A DNA stretch of 64,000 nt from Longimicrobium terrae (GTDB taxonomy: Bacteria; Gemmatimonadota; Gemmatimonadetes; Longimicrobiales; Longimicrobiaceae), in contig NZ_JACHIA010000015.1 of assembly GCF_014202995.1 (NCBI RefSeq), positions 88,719 through 152,718 of the forward strand, written 5' to 3'. Positions 52,736-62,553 of this stretch are shown here, in pieces. A program made the translations under genes and the position numbers. The first letter of the stretch is position 1. The number at the start of each line of letters is the position of its first letter. The notes beneath the pieces were generated by a model, which worked only from the letters and a program-made list of their open reading frames with translations, was not told where the DNA came from and ran no database searches.

Positions 52736-53185
52736 TCAGTCGACGTAGTAGATGGGAAGCTCATCCATCGACACAGTCGCGGCTCCACCAGATGAGGGTG
52801 CCGCTCCCCCCGCTTCGCACCGGTACGCCACAAGCTGGCCCTTCCGGTTGGCCGGTACACCGAAAATGGCAGAAACAACCTGCGTTCCGGTGCCCGGCTC
52901 CTTCACCTCGCCCAGAAGCACACCGTTGGCCCCGATCTTTCCGGCCCGCCGGCGGGCGGCTGCGATCATGTCCGTCTCGTCGGTCATGTTGGCCGCGCCG
53001 GTCGTATGGATGAGCGCATAGGGCGAGCACTCCGCCGGGACCTGGCCCTCGCTCAGAAACACCCGCACGTCAGTTTCGAGCACGGGGGGAAGCTGCTCGT
53101 TTTGGCCGAGCATGGTCGCTCGTGCGCTGACGCACCCGGCGAACGGAAGCAGCGCAAATATCGCGAAGGGAAGAATCCGTCGCAT
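52736..53185 (-). CDS. Hypothetical lipoprotein
   Basis: A 149-residue protein with a lipoprotein signal (RRILPFAIFALLPFAGC, lipobox FAGC, Cys18). The mature region has ALIHTTGAANMTDETDMIAAARRRAGKIGANGVLLGEV, recalling DUF4156/RcsF-like or YbjQ-like folds in which a GANA/GANG motif is common; the match is tentative. GAGGA precedes the ATG. It probably sits in the outer or inner membrane leaflet facing the periplasm. Confidence 0.7.
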   Translation of the reverse strand: MRRILPFAIFALLPFAGCVSARATMLGQNEQLPPVLETDVRVFLSEGQVPAECSPYALIHTTGAANMTDETDMIAAARRRAGKIGANGVLLGEVKEPGTGTQVVSAIFGVPANRKGQLVAYRCEAGGAAPSSGGAATVSMDELPIYYVD

Positions 53186-53467
53186 GCAGTCCTCTTAAGG
53201 GGAACGTGTGGCCCGCAAGTGCGGGTGGTAATGCGCGACAGCGCCGCGCCCGAAAGCCGCTCGGCTTCGGTAATTGGCAGGCGGAGATGATCAATGGAGG
53301 GAGACGGCCCAGGAAGGTACAGCATATGGGCGATCATCTCAGCTTCAGATAAACATACGATATCTCACGGCACGCACTCGTGCAAGAGTTGTCCGATTGC
53401 AAACGCGCATGCAAATCAAGTTTGTAACAGACATCCAGCGTGCGAGCCAAACTGAACCAGGAAGTGA

Positions 53468-53640
53468 CGCGGGTTCGTGCGCGTGTGGGATCGCGGGAGC
53501 GCAACCTGAAGAAAGCGGATGTCGACATCCCGGGCGACGTGCCAGTCATGATCACGGGCACGTTGGGATCTCAGGCCGTCACTCGCGTTGGGCACGCGTA
53601 CGCCGGAGGTGCAGCGCGGTTGCTTCGAATCACTGGTGCC
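53468..53640 (+). pseudogene. uvrA 5' fragment A (heavily decayed)
   Basis: The strand reads GGTTCGTGCGCGTG, then CGCGGGAGCGCAACCTGAAG and GTCGACATCCCGGGCGACGT, aligning base by base with the uvrA fragments at 59290 and 63313 ([20 protein letters not shown]). The P-loop region GVSGSGKS is destroyed and frameshifts have accumulated. It is the most degraded of four same-strand copies. The rest of 53186-53870 holds a terminator (53708) and operators (53769, 53834) but no gene. Confidence 0.7.
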
Positions 53641-53707
53641 GTAGGCAGTGCCCCTTTCCAGGATTCTCCGACACCGAAACTGAGCCCGTCCGTTCGTGAG
53701 CTCATGG

Positions 53708-53737
53708 AGAACGCCGCCCTCTGCAGGGCGGCGTTCT
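53708..53737. terminator. Hairpin terminator
   Basis: Perfect self-complementary stem AGAACGCCGCCCT with its complement AGGGCGGCGTTCT, separated by only 4 bases, and TTTGG close after it. It follows the decayed uvrA fragment and precedes the operators of the epimerase gene. The arms resemble the terminator at 2244-2280. Confidence 0.65.
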
Positions 53738-53768
53738 GCGTTTGGGGAGGTCCGTGGAAGAGCATAAG

Positions 53769-53847
53769 TGAACGCGTTCAACAAAAGGCTTGACCGGGGT
53801 GAGAACGCGACATATCCTTCGCCGTAGATATAATTGAACGCGTTCAA
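53769..53847. promoter_or_regulatory. Paired palindromic operators of the epimerase gene
   Basis: Two palindromes, TGAACGCGTTCA at 53769-53780 and TTGAACGCGTTCAA at 53834-53847, are spaced 66 bases centre to centre and end 23 bases before the ATG. Palindromes of this GAACGCGTTC type are typical TetR-family operators. No TetR gene is near, so the regulator must be encoded elsewhere. Confidence 0.6.
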
Positions 53848-53870
53848 CTCTTGCGAGGGCTGGTGGCAGG

Positions 53871-54815
53871 ATGCCGATGAAAATCGTGATACCCGGGGGG
53901 ACGGGGCAGATTGGGCGGGTGCTCGCCGAGGCCCTCCGGCGCCGCGGAGACGAGGTCGTGGTGCTCAGCCGCGGTGCCGCGCGCGAGCCGGGCGTCGTCG
54001 CCTGGGACGGCCGGACGCTTGGGGCGTGGGCGCGCGAGGTGGACGGCGCCGACGCGGTGATCAACCTGGCCGGGCGCAGCGTGAACTGCCGCTACAACAA
54101 AGACAATCTCACGGAGATGCTGGCGTCGCGCATCGATTCCACGCGCGCGGTCGCACAGGCCATCAAGGCTGCGTCGCGGCCACCCCGCGTGTGGCTCCAG
54201 GCCAGCACCGCAACCATCTACTCGCACCGCTTCGACGCACCCAACGACGATGTGACCGGCATCCTCGGCGGCCACGAGCCGGACGTGCCCGGCTACTGGC
54301 GCTACAGCATCGAGATCGCGGAGGCGTGGGAGCGCGAACTGGCGGCCGCCAACACGCCGCACACGCGAAGGGTGGCCATGCGGATGGCCATCGCGATGGC
54401 CCCGGACCGCGACGGGACCTTTGGCATCCTCCACCGCCTCACGCGTCTGGGGCTTGGCGGGCCCATCGCTGGCGGGAGGCAGTACATGTCGTGGATCCAC
54501 GAACGCGATCTTGCGCGCGCGGTCATCTGGCTGCTGGACCGCGACGACGTGGAGGGCGCCGTGAACCTCGCCGCGCCGGAACCCCTGCCGCAGCGGGAGT
54601 TCATGCGTGCATTGCGTACCGCGGCGGGCATTCCCATCGGCCTGGGCGGGACGCGGTGGATGGTCGAGATGGCCGCGGTCCTCCACCGCACCGACGCCGA
54701 ACTCCTTCTCAAGAGCCGCCGCGTCGTCCCGTCACGGCTACTCGACGCCGGGTTCCGCTTCGACTTCCCCTCGTGGCCCGCCGCCGCGCGCGATCTCGTT
54801 GCCCGCATGGGTTGA
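53871..54815 (+). CDS. TIGR01777 family NAD(P)-dependent sugar-nucleotide epimerase-like protein
   Basis: A 314-residue extended SDR protein. The Rossmann motif is VIPGGTGQIGRVLAEAL, then VVVLSRG, ADAVINLAGRSVNCRY and a C-terminal DUF1731-like helix (PSRLLDAGFRFDFPSWPAAARDL) place it in the YfcH/TIGR01777 group. The usual YxxxK pair appears altered, as is common in this group. The reaction is unknown. The upstream operator pair shows that it is regulated. Confidence 0.88.
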   Translation: MPMKIVIPGGTGQIGRVLAEALRRRGDEVVVLSRGAAREPGVVAWDGRTLGAWAREVDGADAVINLAGRSVNCRYNKDNLTEMLASRIDSTRAVAQAIKAASRPPRVWLQASTATIYSHRFDAPNDDVTGILGGHEPDVPGYWRYSIEIAEAWERELAAANTPHTRRVAMRMAIAMAPDRDGTFGILHRLTRLGLGGPIAGGRQYMSWIHERDLARAVIWLLDRDDVEGAVNLAAPEPLPQREFMRALRTAAGIPIGLGGTRWMVEMAAVLHRTDAELLLKSRRVVPSRLLDAGFRFDFPSWPAAARDLVARMG

Positions 54816-55144
54816 GGAATCCCGCCATCCGGTCGCCTCTGTCAGGAAGGTGAGCGGGCCCCGCGACAGGTCAGGACCAGGCGAGTAGAACGGACTGAAC
54901 CACCGCCACACGCCCGTGTGGCGGCGGAGGAATCGAGCTCTGATCGGCATGGCTACGGTGATCGGAGATCGACGCGCGGTTGCGTCTCCATCCGCCTGTC
55001 CTCATCATCAACGCACAACAAGTGGCAGATCGGCAACCTGCGCCATTGCTTATCCCGCCCTGCTTTGACGCGGCGGGTCAGGGCCCGGCGAGTTCGCATT
55101 CCGCAATGCGCGGTGGATGTCGGGTGCGCATCGGGCGAGGTCTC

Positions 55145-55855
55145 ATGACATCCAACAACATGCCCGACATGACAGGCGTGATGCTCCCAGGTGGACGGTA
55201 CGCCCCGATCACGGACGCAATCGGGTTCCTGGAAGCGGATTTCGCACAGGTTGTTGAAGCCGATAGCCGTTGGCGTGCTTCTCTGGGCGGATACCGGAGC
55301 CGTCCGGTCAGCGGCACGCTGCCCACCCTGCTCGACAGCCTGCTCCCACTCACCGCTCCTCTGTCGCGACACGTGTGGGTGGAGACAACCGGGTCGTGGA
55401 CGGCGTATTTTGACAACTTCGTTGATGGAAGCGACACGTTCGGGCCGGTGTCGTACCTTGCGCGGCAGCTGGGCTGCCGCGGCTTCGCCATCGGATGCAG
55501 GGAGGGCACACCCGCGCGCGACGCGGCAAGAAGCTTTGCGATGTACGGCGCGGAGCAGACGGACTGGCTCAACGTCGTTCGCTCCGTCGCCGCGGTGCAG
55601 GAGGACGGCCGCTGGACGTGGTCCGCGCAGGGTGCGCCCCAGCCGTTTGAGGATGTGACGACGTACCAGCGGCGGCTCGTGCGCGACCGGCTCACCCCCG
55701 GCATGCTCGCCGCCTACTGCGGTGCGCTGGGCATCCGGCCGTTCGACGAATCGTTCTACGGTGCCGCCGGCCAGATAACTCAAAATATCCGCGCCATGCA
55801 GAACGTCCGCACCGAGACGCTTCAGCAGGCGCGGGCTCGGCACGGGCTTGAGTAG
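55145..55855 (+). CDS. Hypothetical protein
   Basis: A 236-residue soluble protein, Trp/Tyr-rich, without signal peptide. It has HVWVETTGSWTAYFDNFVDGSD followed by SYLARQLGCRGFAIGC, then a repeated WTWSAQGAPQPFED segment. I do not recognise a family, although the layout (small acidic-aromatic domain) is like immunity-type proteins. The start ATG at 55145 avoids an upstream low-complexity extension. 54816-55144 holds no other gene. Confidence 0.6.
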   Translation: MTSNNMPDMTGVMLPGGRYAPITDAIGFLEADFAQVVEADSRWRASLGGYRSRPVSGTLPTLLDSLLPLTAPLSRHVWVETTGSWTAYFDNFVDGSDTFGPVSYLARQLGCRGFAIGCREGTPARDAARSFAMYGAEQTDWLNVVRSVAAVQEDGRWTWSAQGAPQPFEDVTTYQRRLVRDRLTPGMLAAYCGALGIRPFDESFYGAAGQITQNIRAMQNVRTETLQQARARHGLE

Positions 55856-56054
55856 CATCCTCCGTTGGCGCCAATCCGCGGAATGCGTGGGTCACAGATG
55901 GACGGACTGCCGCAATTGCGCGAACCGCCTGCAGAACCTTGCCGCGGATGCGGCGCTCCGGAGAGCAGATGAAGGAAACCGGCGAGCAGACGCGGCGCCG
56001 CGGAGTGAACTGACTCGATCGATCCCCAGAAACACCACTGGCGGGCTGAACGGA

Positions 56055-56240
56055 ATGAAGGCAGGGAAGAGCGCCGGGGCAGAGGACGCGGCGGAGGGCG
56101 CGCGGCGGACGGGGTTCGTGCGGGTGGGGGGCGCGGGAGCACAACCTCAAGAACGTGGACGTCGGCATCCCGCGCGACGTCCCCGTCGTGTCTGCGGGCG
56201 CGCCGGGATCAGGCACGTCGTCGTCCGCCTCCGGCCCGCT
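56055..56240 (+). pseudogene. uvrA 5' fragment B (frameshifted)
   Basis: Begins ATGAAGGCAGGGAAGAGC after a CAGAAACACCACTGGCGGG leader shared with copies C and D, and encodes [24 protein letters not shown] before a frameshift. The DNA still aligns across GCACAACCTCAAGAACGTGG and past the P-loop region, where GGATCAGGCACGTCGTCG replaces the usual codons for GSGKSS. Copy B is better kept than A and worse than C. The rest of 55856-56590 shows no gene. Confidence 0.75.
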
Positions 56241-56590
56241 GTAGCCCGGGAACTCCGTCGGATCGGTAGAACGGCGCGGGTGCATCGACATCCTCTTGGC
56301 GCCGGTCGTTACACAGGTTCGCGAACTCTACGCCATCCGTCCGACTCCCAATCGCGCTTTCCAACGCACGACGGCGGAAGCGGTCCGGGTGTTGCGCTGC
56401 CAGTACACGCCACATTCCCTGGTGGCTGCGGGTCGCCGATCCAGATCATCCACCGGCGCGTGGCCTCCGTCCCCGACGAGGTTTCAGGCGTCCTCAGCCT
56501 CCGGGCGGCACCGGTGTGAGATGCGGTTCCGGCCGGCGCACGGGATTGTGCACTCTCTGGCAGCGCGCCCAGCGGCGGAAAGGCTGCACC

Positions 56591-59293
56591 GTGATCTCAC
56601 CATCCCACAGCGGCACCCCGCGTCCGGCTTCCACCGGCGAACCGCCGCCGACGGACGCGGGCAAGGCCGACGACGTGCGCCTGTTTCGCCGCGTGTCTCT
56701 GTTCACCGCGCTTGTCGTCACGGTGATCATGCCGGTAATCGCGGCCATCCAGCCCGACAGCGTGTGGCGCGCGGCGCGAGTGCTGATCGTGGTGGACGCG
56801 ACGGTGCTCCTTACCCTGTGGCTGGCCGGCCGCGGCCGTGTTCGTCTGGCGTCGTGGATCTACCTGTGGGTCATCATCTCCCTGCTCACCTACAACGCCC
56901 TCACCGCCGGAGGAATCCGCAGCACCGGCGTTCAGGCGTACGGCGTCTTCGTGATGGTGGCGGGCCTGCTGCTCGGCATTCGGGCGGGCGTCCTGGTGAC
57001 GGGGGTCTGCGCGGCACTGGGGCTGGCGCTGGTCATCTCCGAACGGATGGGACTGCCGCTGCCCCGGGACTCCGATTCGTACGACGTGATCTCACGCTGG
57101 CTGATGGGCTGCGTGTTCATCGCCGTGTCGCTGCAGACCCTGCACATCGCGACCGACCGGCTGCAGCGGGCGCTGGATGCCGCGCAGAGCGAACTCGCCA
57201 TGCGGCGCGCCACCGAGCTGCGCCTCGAGCGTGCCCTGGACGCCGGGGGGATCGGAATCTTTGAACACGTGCCGGGAAGCGACGGGGTCCGTCTGGATGG
57301 CCGCGCCCTGGCGCTCACGGGCATCGCCGCGGAGCCGGACGGAGAAGTGCGCATCGAGGCGTGGCTCCGGCACGTTCACCCCGAGGACCGCGCCCGCGTC
57401 CTGGATGACCTGGCGCTTTCCCCGCCGGGCAGGATGCACGGCCGCACCCACTATCGCGTGGTGCGGCCAGACGGAGCCCTGCGGCACGTGGAAGCCGCGG
57501 CGCACCTGGTGGAAGGGGAGAACGGCCAGCCCGCCGCCGCGTTCGGCATGGTGATGGACGTGACGGAGAGAAAGCAGGGCGAAGCGGAGCGGGAGCGCCT
57601 GGTCCTGCGCCTGGGCGAACGCGTCAAGGAACTGCACCTGCTTCATGAAGCCGCGCACCTGCTTCAACATGCAAGCGGCGTCGACCGGCTTCTGCTGACG
57701 GAACTGGTGGCCCGCATGCCGGCCGCCTGGCTGCACGCAGGCGATGCCCGCGCGAGGATCGCGTACGGCGACCTCGAGGCCGTGTCGCCCGGCTGGTCCA
57801 CGACGCCGTGGATGCAGACCGCCGGGTTCAGCACCAGCAACGGCCCCGGCGTGCTCCAGGTTGCCTATCAGCATGAGCACCCCGCCGCCGAAGAAGGGCC
57901 GTTTCTGGTCGAAGAACGCGCACTGATCGACTCCCTGGCCGAGATGCTCCGGTCCCACGTGGAGCGCTACGTGGTGGAGCAGCGGCGGCAGGCGGTGGAA
58001 GAACAGCTCCGGCAGGCACAGAAGATGGATGCCCTCGGCACGCTGGCCGGAGGGGTCGCGCACGACTTCAACAACATCCTCACCGCCATCCACGGCTACG
58101 GCGAACTCGCGCTGCTCGAGGCTCGGCCCGGCGGCGAGCAGCGCGAAAGCATCGACGAGATCCTGAAGGCCTGCGTCCGGGCGCGCGACCTGGTGCGCCG
58201 CATCCTGCTGTTCAGCCGGGGACAGCAGTCCAGCCGCGACGTGATGCCCCTGGGGCCGGTCGTGGAAGAGGCGCTGCAGTTGCTGCGCGCGACGCTGCCG
58301 CGGAGCATCGAGATCCGCTCCCACGCCACGCCGCACCCGCCGCCGGTGCGTGCTGACGCGACCCAGATGCACCAGGTGATGATGAACCTGGGCACCAACG
58401 CCGCCTACGCCATGCGGGAGCAGGGCGGGGTTCTGTCGGTGGAACTCGGCGTGATCGACGTGGAAACGGCGGCGGCCGGCTTTGCGGCGGAGCTCAAGCC
58501 GGGGCGGTACCTGCGGCTCACGGTGACGGATACGGGCTGCGGCATGCGCCCGGAAATCCGCGAACGCCTCTTCGAGCCCTTCTTTACCACCAAGGGGCAC
58601 GCGGGTACCGGGCTCGGCCTCTCGGTCGTGCATGGAATCGTCCGTGACCACGGCGGCAGCATCTCCGTGACCAGCGAGCCCGGCGAGGGCAGCCGGTTCG
58701 ACATCCATCTCCCCGCCGCGCCGGAAGCCGCACGCCAACAGGCCGACAATCCCGCCCCGATGCCGCGGGGCGCCGGCCAGCACATCATGTACGTGGATGA
58801 CGAGCCGGCCCTGTGCCACATCATGACGCGGATTCTCGCCCACCTGGGCTACCGCTGCACGGCGTTCACGGACCCGGTGGCGGCGCTCCAGGAGTTCCGG
58901 ACGGCCCCGCATGATTTCGATGCGGTGGTCACCGACCTGCAGATGCCCGCGATGTCGGGTCTGGACCTGGCACGCGCCGTCCGGAGCGTGCGTCCCGGCG
59001 TGCCGGTCGCCATCGCGTCCGGGCTGCCCCCGGACCACATCGCCACCGATCCCGACGTGGAATCGGTCGCCTGGCCCCAGCATCGACGACCTAGCCGCTT
59101 CGCTGCACCGCCTGGTGCACGGCGAGGGTCCGCCCTGACCCGGCAGAGTTCGATCTTGCCAACCCCGTCATGGTCCGCCCCCATGATCCGCATCGCCACG
59201 GCGGGGCGGATGACGGACAGGTTGCATCTGCATCCGATGATCCTCATCATCCCTGCCGATCTCCAGGAACACACCTACGGGCGGGACGGATGA
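56591..59293 (+). CDS. Hybrid sensor histidine kinase with PAS domain and C-terminal receiver (frameshifted end)
   Basis: From the GTG at 56591 (AAAGG upstream) the product has about five hydrophobic helices (residues 30-185), a PAS/PAC domain (about 210-335), a divergent GAF-like segment, a HisKA domain with H in [14 protein letters not shown], and an ATPase domain with [11 protein letters not shown] and [11 protein letters not shown]. The receiver has DDE at its start and Asp in VVTDLQMPA. The reading frame after about 59,080 is wrong: a conventional receiver ending ([19 protein letters not shown]) is in another frame ending at 59138, so a small deletion is likely. No separate regulator gene follows. 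Confidence 0.82.
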   Translation: MISPSHSGTPRPASTGEPPPTDAGKADDVRLFRRVSLFTALVVTVIMPVIAAIQPDSVWRAARVLIVVDATVLLTLWLAGRGRVRLASWIYLWVIISLLTYNALTAGGIRSTGVQAYGVFVMVAGLLLGIRAGVLVTGVCAALGLALVISERMGLPLPRDSDSYDVISRWLMGCVFIAVSLQTLHIATDRLQRALDAAQSELAMRRATELRLERALDAGGIGIFEHVPGSDGVRLDGRALALTGIAAEPDGEVRIEAWLRHVHPEDRARVLDDLALSPPGRMHGRTHYRVVRPDGALRHVEAAAHLVEGENGQPAAAFGMVMDVTERKQGEAERERLVLRLGERVKELHLLHEAAHLLQHASGVDRLLLTELVARMPAAWLHAGDARARIAYGDLEAVSPGWSTTPWMQTAGFSTSNGPGVLQVAYQHEHPAAEEGPFLVEERALIDSLAEMLRSHVERYVVEQRRQAVEEQLRQAQKMDALGTLAGGVAHDFNNILTAIHGYGELALLEARPGGEQRESIDEILKACVRARDLVRRILLFSRGQQSSRDVMPLGPVVEEALQLLRATLPRSIEIRSHATPHPPPVRADATQMHQVMMNLGTNAAYAMREQGGVLSVELGVIDVETAAAGFAAELKPGRYLRLTVTDTGCGMRPEIRERLFEPFFTTKGHAGTGLGLSVVHGIVRDHGGSISVTSEPGEGSRFDIHLPAAPEAARQQADNPAPMPRGAGQHIMYVDDEPALCHIMTRILAHLGYRCTAFTDPVAALQEFRTAPHDFDAVVTDLQMPAMSGLDLARAVRSVRPGVPVAIASGLPPDHIATDPDVESVAWPQHRRPSRFAAPPGARRGSALTRQSSILPTPSWSAPMIRIATAGRMTDRLHLHPMILIIPADLQEHTYGRDG

Positions 59294-59502
59294 AGGCAGG
59301 AAAGAGCGGCGGGACGACGGACGCGGCGGAGGGCGCGCCGCGGGCGGGGTTCGTGCGGGTGCGGGGGGCGCGGGAGCACAACCTCAAGAATGTGGACGTC
59401 GACATCCCCCGCGAAGCGCTGGTGGTGTTCACCGGCGTGTCGGGATCGGGCAAGTCGTCGCTCGCGTTCGGCACGCTGTACGCCGAGGCGCAGCGCCGCT
59501 AC
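59290..59502 (+). pseudogene. uvrA 5' fragment C
   Basis: In-frame from ATG 59290: 71 residues of a UvrA N-terminus, including [20 protein letters not shown] and the complete Walker [21 protein letters not shown], ending at AEAQRRY. There the sequence breaks off abruptly and continues into unrelated AT-richer DNA (QRGCWG onwards), with a stop at 59691. The leader matches copies B and D. The remainder of UvrA (about 700 or more residues) is absent. Confidence 0.85.
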
Positions 59503-59835
59503 CAAAGGGGGTGCTGGGGAGTCGCGGGACAGCATTCTACATTCCATCTTTTCCGTTGTGCATCTTCTTATCAAGACACAATGCGCAAACAGATTGTCTC
59601 GGCGCGGTCAAGAAGATTCGCGGGATGTTGCCGCACGCGTACGGCAAGACACACCTGCGGGCGCTGCAGATCCTCCACCGAGGGTCGATGACAAAGGGCG
59701 ATACCGTAGCGTTTGCTGGCGAGCCGGGTGCTTGGCCCACCTCGCCCCTTGCGAGGATCCTCTTTACAGGACCATTATCATCCTCTCTTCATCTGTCGGC
59801 CAATCTTCTCTGAAACAGCTTAAAGACAGCGATCC
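59503..59835. other. Start of AT-richer accessory cassette
   Basis: No gene seen. The break from uvrA sequence to this DNA is sharp at about 59,503. The stretch leads to the three-gene operon starting at 59836 and may hold its promoter. No transposase or integrase was found. Confidence 0.5.
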
Positions 59836-60564
59836 ATGCGAAATCCGGGGTGGGGAGTTTTCTTTTGCATCGCCGTTGTGCTGATGGAGGCGGCGTTTTT
59901 TCGGTGTATCGTTGCGCAGACGCAGGAACCCCTCGTCCCTTTAGGCGGGCGTTGGGAGGAGCGGAGACCGCCCCGCCGCGCGCTCTCTGGCGTGCTGGTT
60001 CCCGGCGTCATGACGGGCGACCAAGACGCCCTCGTGGACCCCGCGCAGATTACCGTTTTGCTTCCGCCCAACAGCGCAGGAATGCTGTGCGTGGTCGTGA
60101 ACTCGCAGGATGGGCGTTATTGGGCGAGAGCGATGTTCGAGATCCGGCCGAGTGCGGGACATAGTGTGCTGCTTACCGCACCAAGGCGGTACAGGAATGA
60201 ATTCCGCAGATATCGTGTGCGGGATCTCGTGATCTCGGCTACGTTGACTCCTGACTGCCGGGATGATCTAGCGACCCACGCTCTACCCTTGTGGGGCAGC
60301 CGCGCGGCTTCCCACGATTCTATTTTTGTCTACATCAACTCGCGCGATTTTACTAACGTAAGTTGGCGCAGCAGTGCCGGAGAAGTCCAGAGTGTGGGCT
60401 GCCGTGAAACTGGCGACTCCTACGTCGTATATTCCCGTGTCTGCCGGGTTCCGGTGTGGGCTGTGGGAGAGAGAACTGTACTCAGGATCCGGCGCAACCC
60501 GGGTGGGGGTAGGTTCGCGTACGACAGCGTTTTCGTCGGAACGCCAGCCGGAATTCGGCAATGA
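59836..60564 (+). CDS. Hypothetical exported protein (operon gene 1)
   Basis: A 242-residue protein with an N-terminal signal peptide (WGVFFCIAVVLMEAAFFRCIVAQ). The mature part is beta-rich with ITVLLPPNSAGMLCVVVNSQDGRYWARAMFE and three later cysteines that could pair. I do not recognise a family. It overlaps the next gene by ATGA, so it belongs to a coupled three-gene operon with a membrane-anchored protein and a trypsin-like protease. Confidence 0.65.
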   Translation: MRNPGWGVFFCIAVVLMEAAFFRCIVAQTQEPLVPLGGRWEERRPPRRALSGVLVPGVMTGDQDALVDPAQITVLLPPNSAGMLCVVVNSQDGRYWARAMFEIRPSAGHSVLLTAPRRYRNEFRRYRVRDLVISATLTPDCRDDLATHALPLWGSRAASHDSIFVYINSRDFTNVSWRSSAGEVQSVGCRETGDSYVVYSRVCRVPVWAVGERTVLRIRRNPGGGRFAYDSVFVGTPAGIRQ

Positions 60565-61442
60565 AGTTCTCGCCGCTACGTATTCTCTTGGTCTGCGTCC
60601 TAGTAATCACCGCGATTCTCGTCGCCTATCCCAGAAACAGCACCACGTTCGACATCACTGCCGAGAGTGAGTACGTCCGGTACTCCCCGGATCCAGCTGC
60701 GGCCGCAGTTCACGAGTGGGAACTGGATAGCGCGGTGATCTTTGTGGGTGACGATTCGGTTGGCAGGGTCGTTTCCGGAGCCCTGAAGTTCACCGATCCC
60801 GTCGTGGTGACGATCGAGCGCCTTTCGTCGGGCCCCCTATCGCTGAAACTCGAAGCCCCGCGCGAGAGGGCCGACAATGCCGGAGAGGCACCCGTCCGCG
60901 TAGGGGAATTCGAGGAGCATTCGAAGGCTTCGATCTCGCTATACGGCAACGTTACGATTGCGATTGCGAACGTCGAAGAACGGTCGCATGCCGGCAAACC
61001 GCTTGTGTTCGCCGTGGAGGGTGCGCTCCAGACCGGAAGGGCGATCCATCGAGAAACCGATCCCCATATCGCCATCCTTCGTTCCGGCAAGATCACGAAG
61101 CTCGCGAAAGCCATTGTCGGCTCAACGGTTTTTACGGCGGGGAGTCGAGACTTGGATCCGGGAGATGAAGTGAGCATCACTGCTCCTGACTCCTCCCAGA
61201 GCGGGTTGATCAGGGCGGATGAGCGCCCCGCACTCACTGTTGTCTACCGTGCCGTTGCCCGCTCGGTCAGGGTGGGACGTCCAGGCGGCGGCGAATACCC
61301 AGTTGGGATGTCGATGGCGGAGCGAGCGGCGGCCGATCCATTTCTGCAGAGGTGGTGGGCCACGCTAATCTTTCTGATCAGCCTGCTCGGCACCTGGAAG
61401 GCGCTGGGTGCGGACAGGAATTCAAACGAGCGTGACGAATGA
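60561..61442 (+). CDS. Hypothetical bitopic membrane protein (operon gene 2)
   Basis: A 293-residue protein. An N-terminal helix (RILLVCVLVITAILVAY, 7-23) and a C-terminal helix (about 266-283, WWATLIFLISLLGTWKAL) anchor a 230-residue periplasmic beta-rich region in between. Both termini would lie in the cytoplasm. No family is recognised. It overlaps its neighbours by ATGA at both ends. The layout suits a scaffold or substrate of the protease encoded next; that is inference. Confidence 0.65.
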   Translation: MKFSPLRILLVCVLVITAILVAYPRNSTTFDITAESEYVRYSPDPAAAAVHEWELDSAVIFVGDDSVGRVVSGALKFTDPVVVTIERLSSGPLSLKLEAPRERADNAGEAPVRVGEFEEHSKASISLYGNVTIAIANVEERSHAGKPLVFAVEGALQTGRAIHRETDPHIAILRSGKITKLAKAIVGSTVFTAGSRDLDPGDEVSITAPDSSQSGLIRADERPALTVVYRAVARSVRVGRPGGGEYPVGMSMAERAAADPFLQRWWATLIFLISLLGTWKALGADRNSNERDE

Positions 61443-62359
61443 ACTATAAACCGTATTTGTACGCGACTTGTGCCTTGATGATTTCCTCGTCAGCGCACGC
61501 ACAGATCATCCAACTGCGCGGGCGCCAGCAAATCGGCCAGGGATTTACCCGCCCCCGAGCTTCGGGAGAGTGCTACATCGTCGCGCCGCTACATGTCGTT
61601 TCCGACTCTACCTCGGTCATCACCTTCACGGCTGAAGACCAAGTCACCGGAGAAGCAACTATTGCCTATTCGGATCCGAGAGCGGATCTAGCGGTGCTGC
61701 AGACGTCGACGTCTGGCAAGGTCAACTGCCAGGCGTGGAGCATCCCTGCTGACCTGTCTGCCCGCCTGAACGACGCCTCGGTCAACGCGGTGCTACGTAC
61801 GCGGGTGGAAGACGACGTGATATCGATTCCTGTCTGGATCCGCCGCGTTCAGGCACGGCAGGTGACGATTGAGCCGCGGCTTTCCAGCGATCAGCTCTCC
61901 ACTGGTATGAGCGGCGGTCAACTCCTAGTGAATGGGGTCTTTGCCGGAATTCTACTCTCTACCGAGGATTACGACCCGCAAGCCAAGCCAGGGCAGGGTA
62001 TCGTGCTCCGCAGCGACGCCCTCGATCGCATCCTCAGCGGCTTTTTTGCGATCCGACCCACCGAGATGGGTTTCCGGCCCCCGCCTCCGCTGGGCGTACC
62101 ATCGAATGAGCCAGATCTCTGGCTACGGCTCAACGAATCCGTCGTATTGGGAGATCAGGGGAGTGCATTCGGGATCACGAATGACGACGGCGATCAGCTG
62201 TCAGTCAACAGGGGCGGCGGGTCACCGTGGGGAATGGAGCCGGGAACCCGCTACGATTTTCCGGACTCCCGCGGAGAATGCTACATCATCTACTTGCGCG
62301 CTGAGGGGACCGGGACACGAAAAAGACACGCGTTCGCGATCCGCTGTACTCCGAAGTAG
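61439..62359 (+). CDS. Trypsin-like serine protease, exported (operon gene 3)
   Basis: A 306-residue protein with a signal peptide (about 1-22, cleavage near SAHAQ). The chymotrypsin-fold catalytic triad is readable: His52 in YIVAPLHVVSD, Asp83 in SDPRADLAVLQ and Ser158 in STGMSGGQLLVNG. The first-domain cysteine (ECYI) and a later one (CYIIYLRAE) could form disulfides. A C-terminal extension (from about residue 205) of about 100 residues is unrecognised. It is expected to be periplasmic or secreted. Its ATG overlaps the upstream stop. Confidence 0.75.
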   Translation: MNYKPYLYATCALMISSSAHAQIIQLRGRQQIGQGFTRPRASGECYIVAPLHVVSDSTSVITFTAEDQVTGEATIAYSDPRADLAVLQTSTSGKVNCQAWSIPADLSARLNDASVNAVLRTRVEDDVISIPVWIRRVQARQVTIEPRLSSDQLSTGMSGGQLLVNGVFAGILLSTEDYDPQAKPGQGIVLRSDALDRILSGFFAIRPTEMGFRPPPPLGVPSNEPDLWLRLNESVVLGDQGSAFGITNDDGDQLSVNRGGGSPWGMEPGTRYDFPDSRGECYIIYLRAEGTGTRKRHAFAIRCTPK

Positions 62360-62553
62360 CCTCAGCCGGTGTCCAACGTCTGTGGAGCGCTCCTCGCTTC
62401 TCGGCGGCCAGTGTCGATGGCAGCCGATGTTCAGGACGCTGACTGGAGCAGCGTCCGTCCGATAAAGGCGTGCTTCCGAGCATCCGGACGGTCTGGTCGC
62501 ATAAGCGGTGATTCGCTAAGTATCTGCAACAGCGGCGCCTGGCTAGGCTTGTC

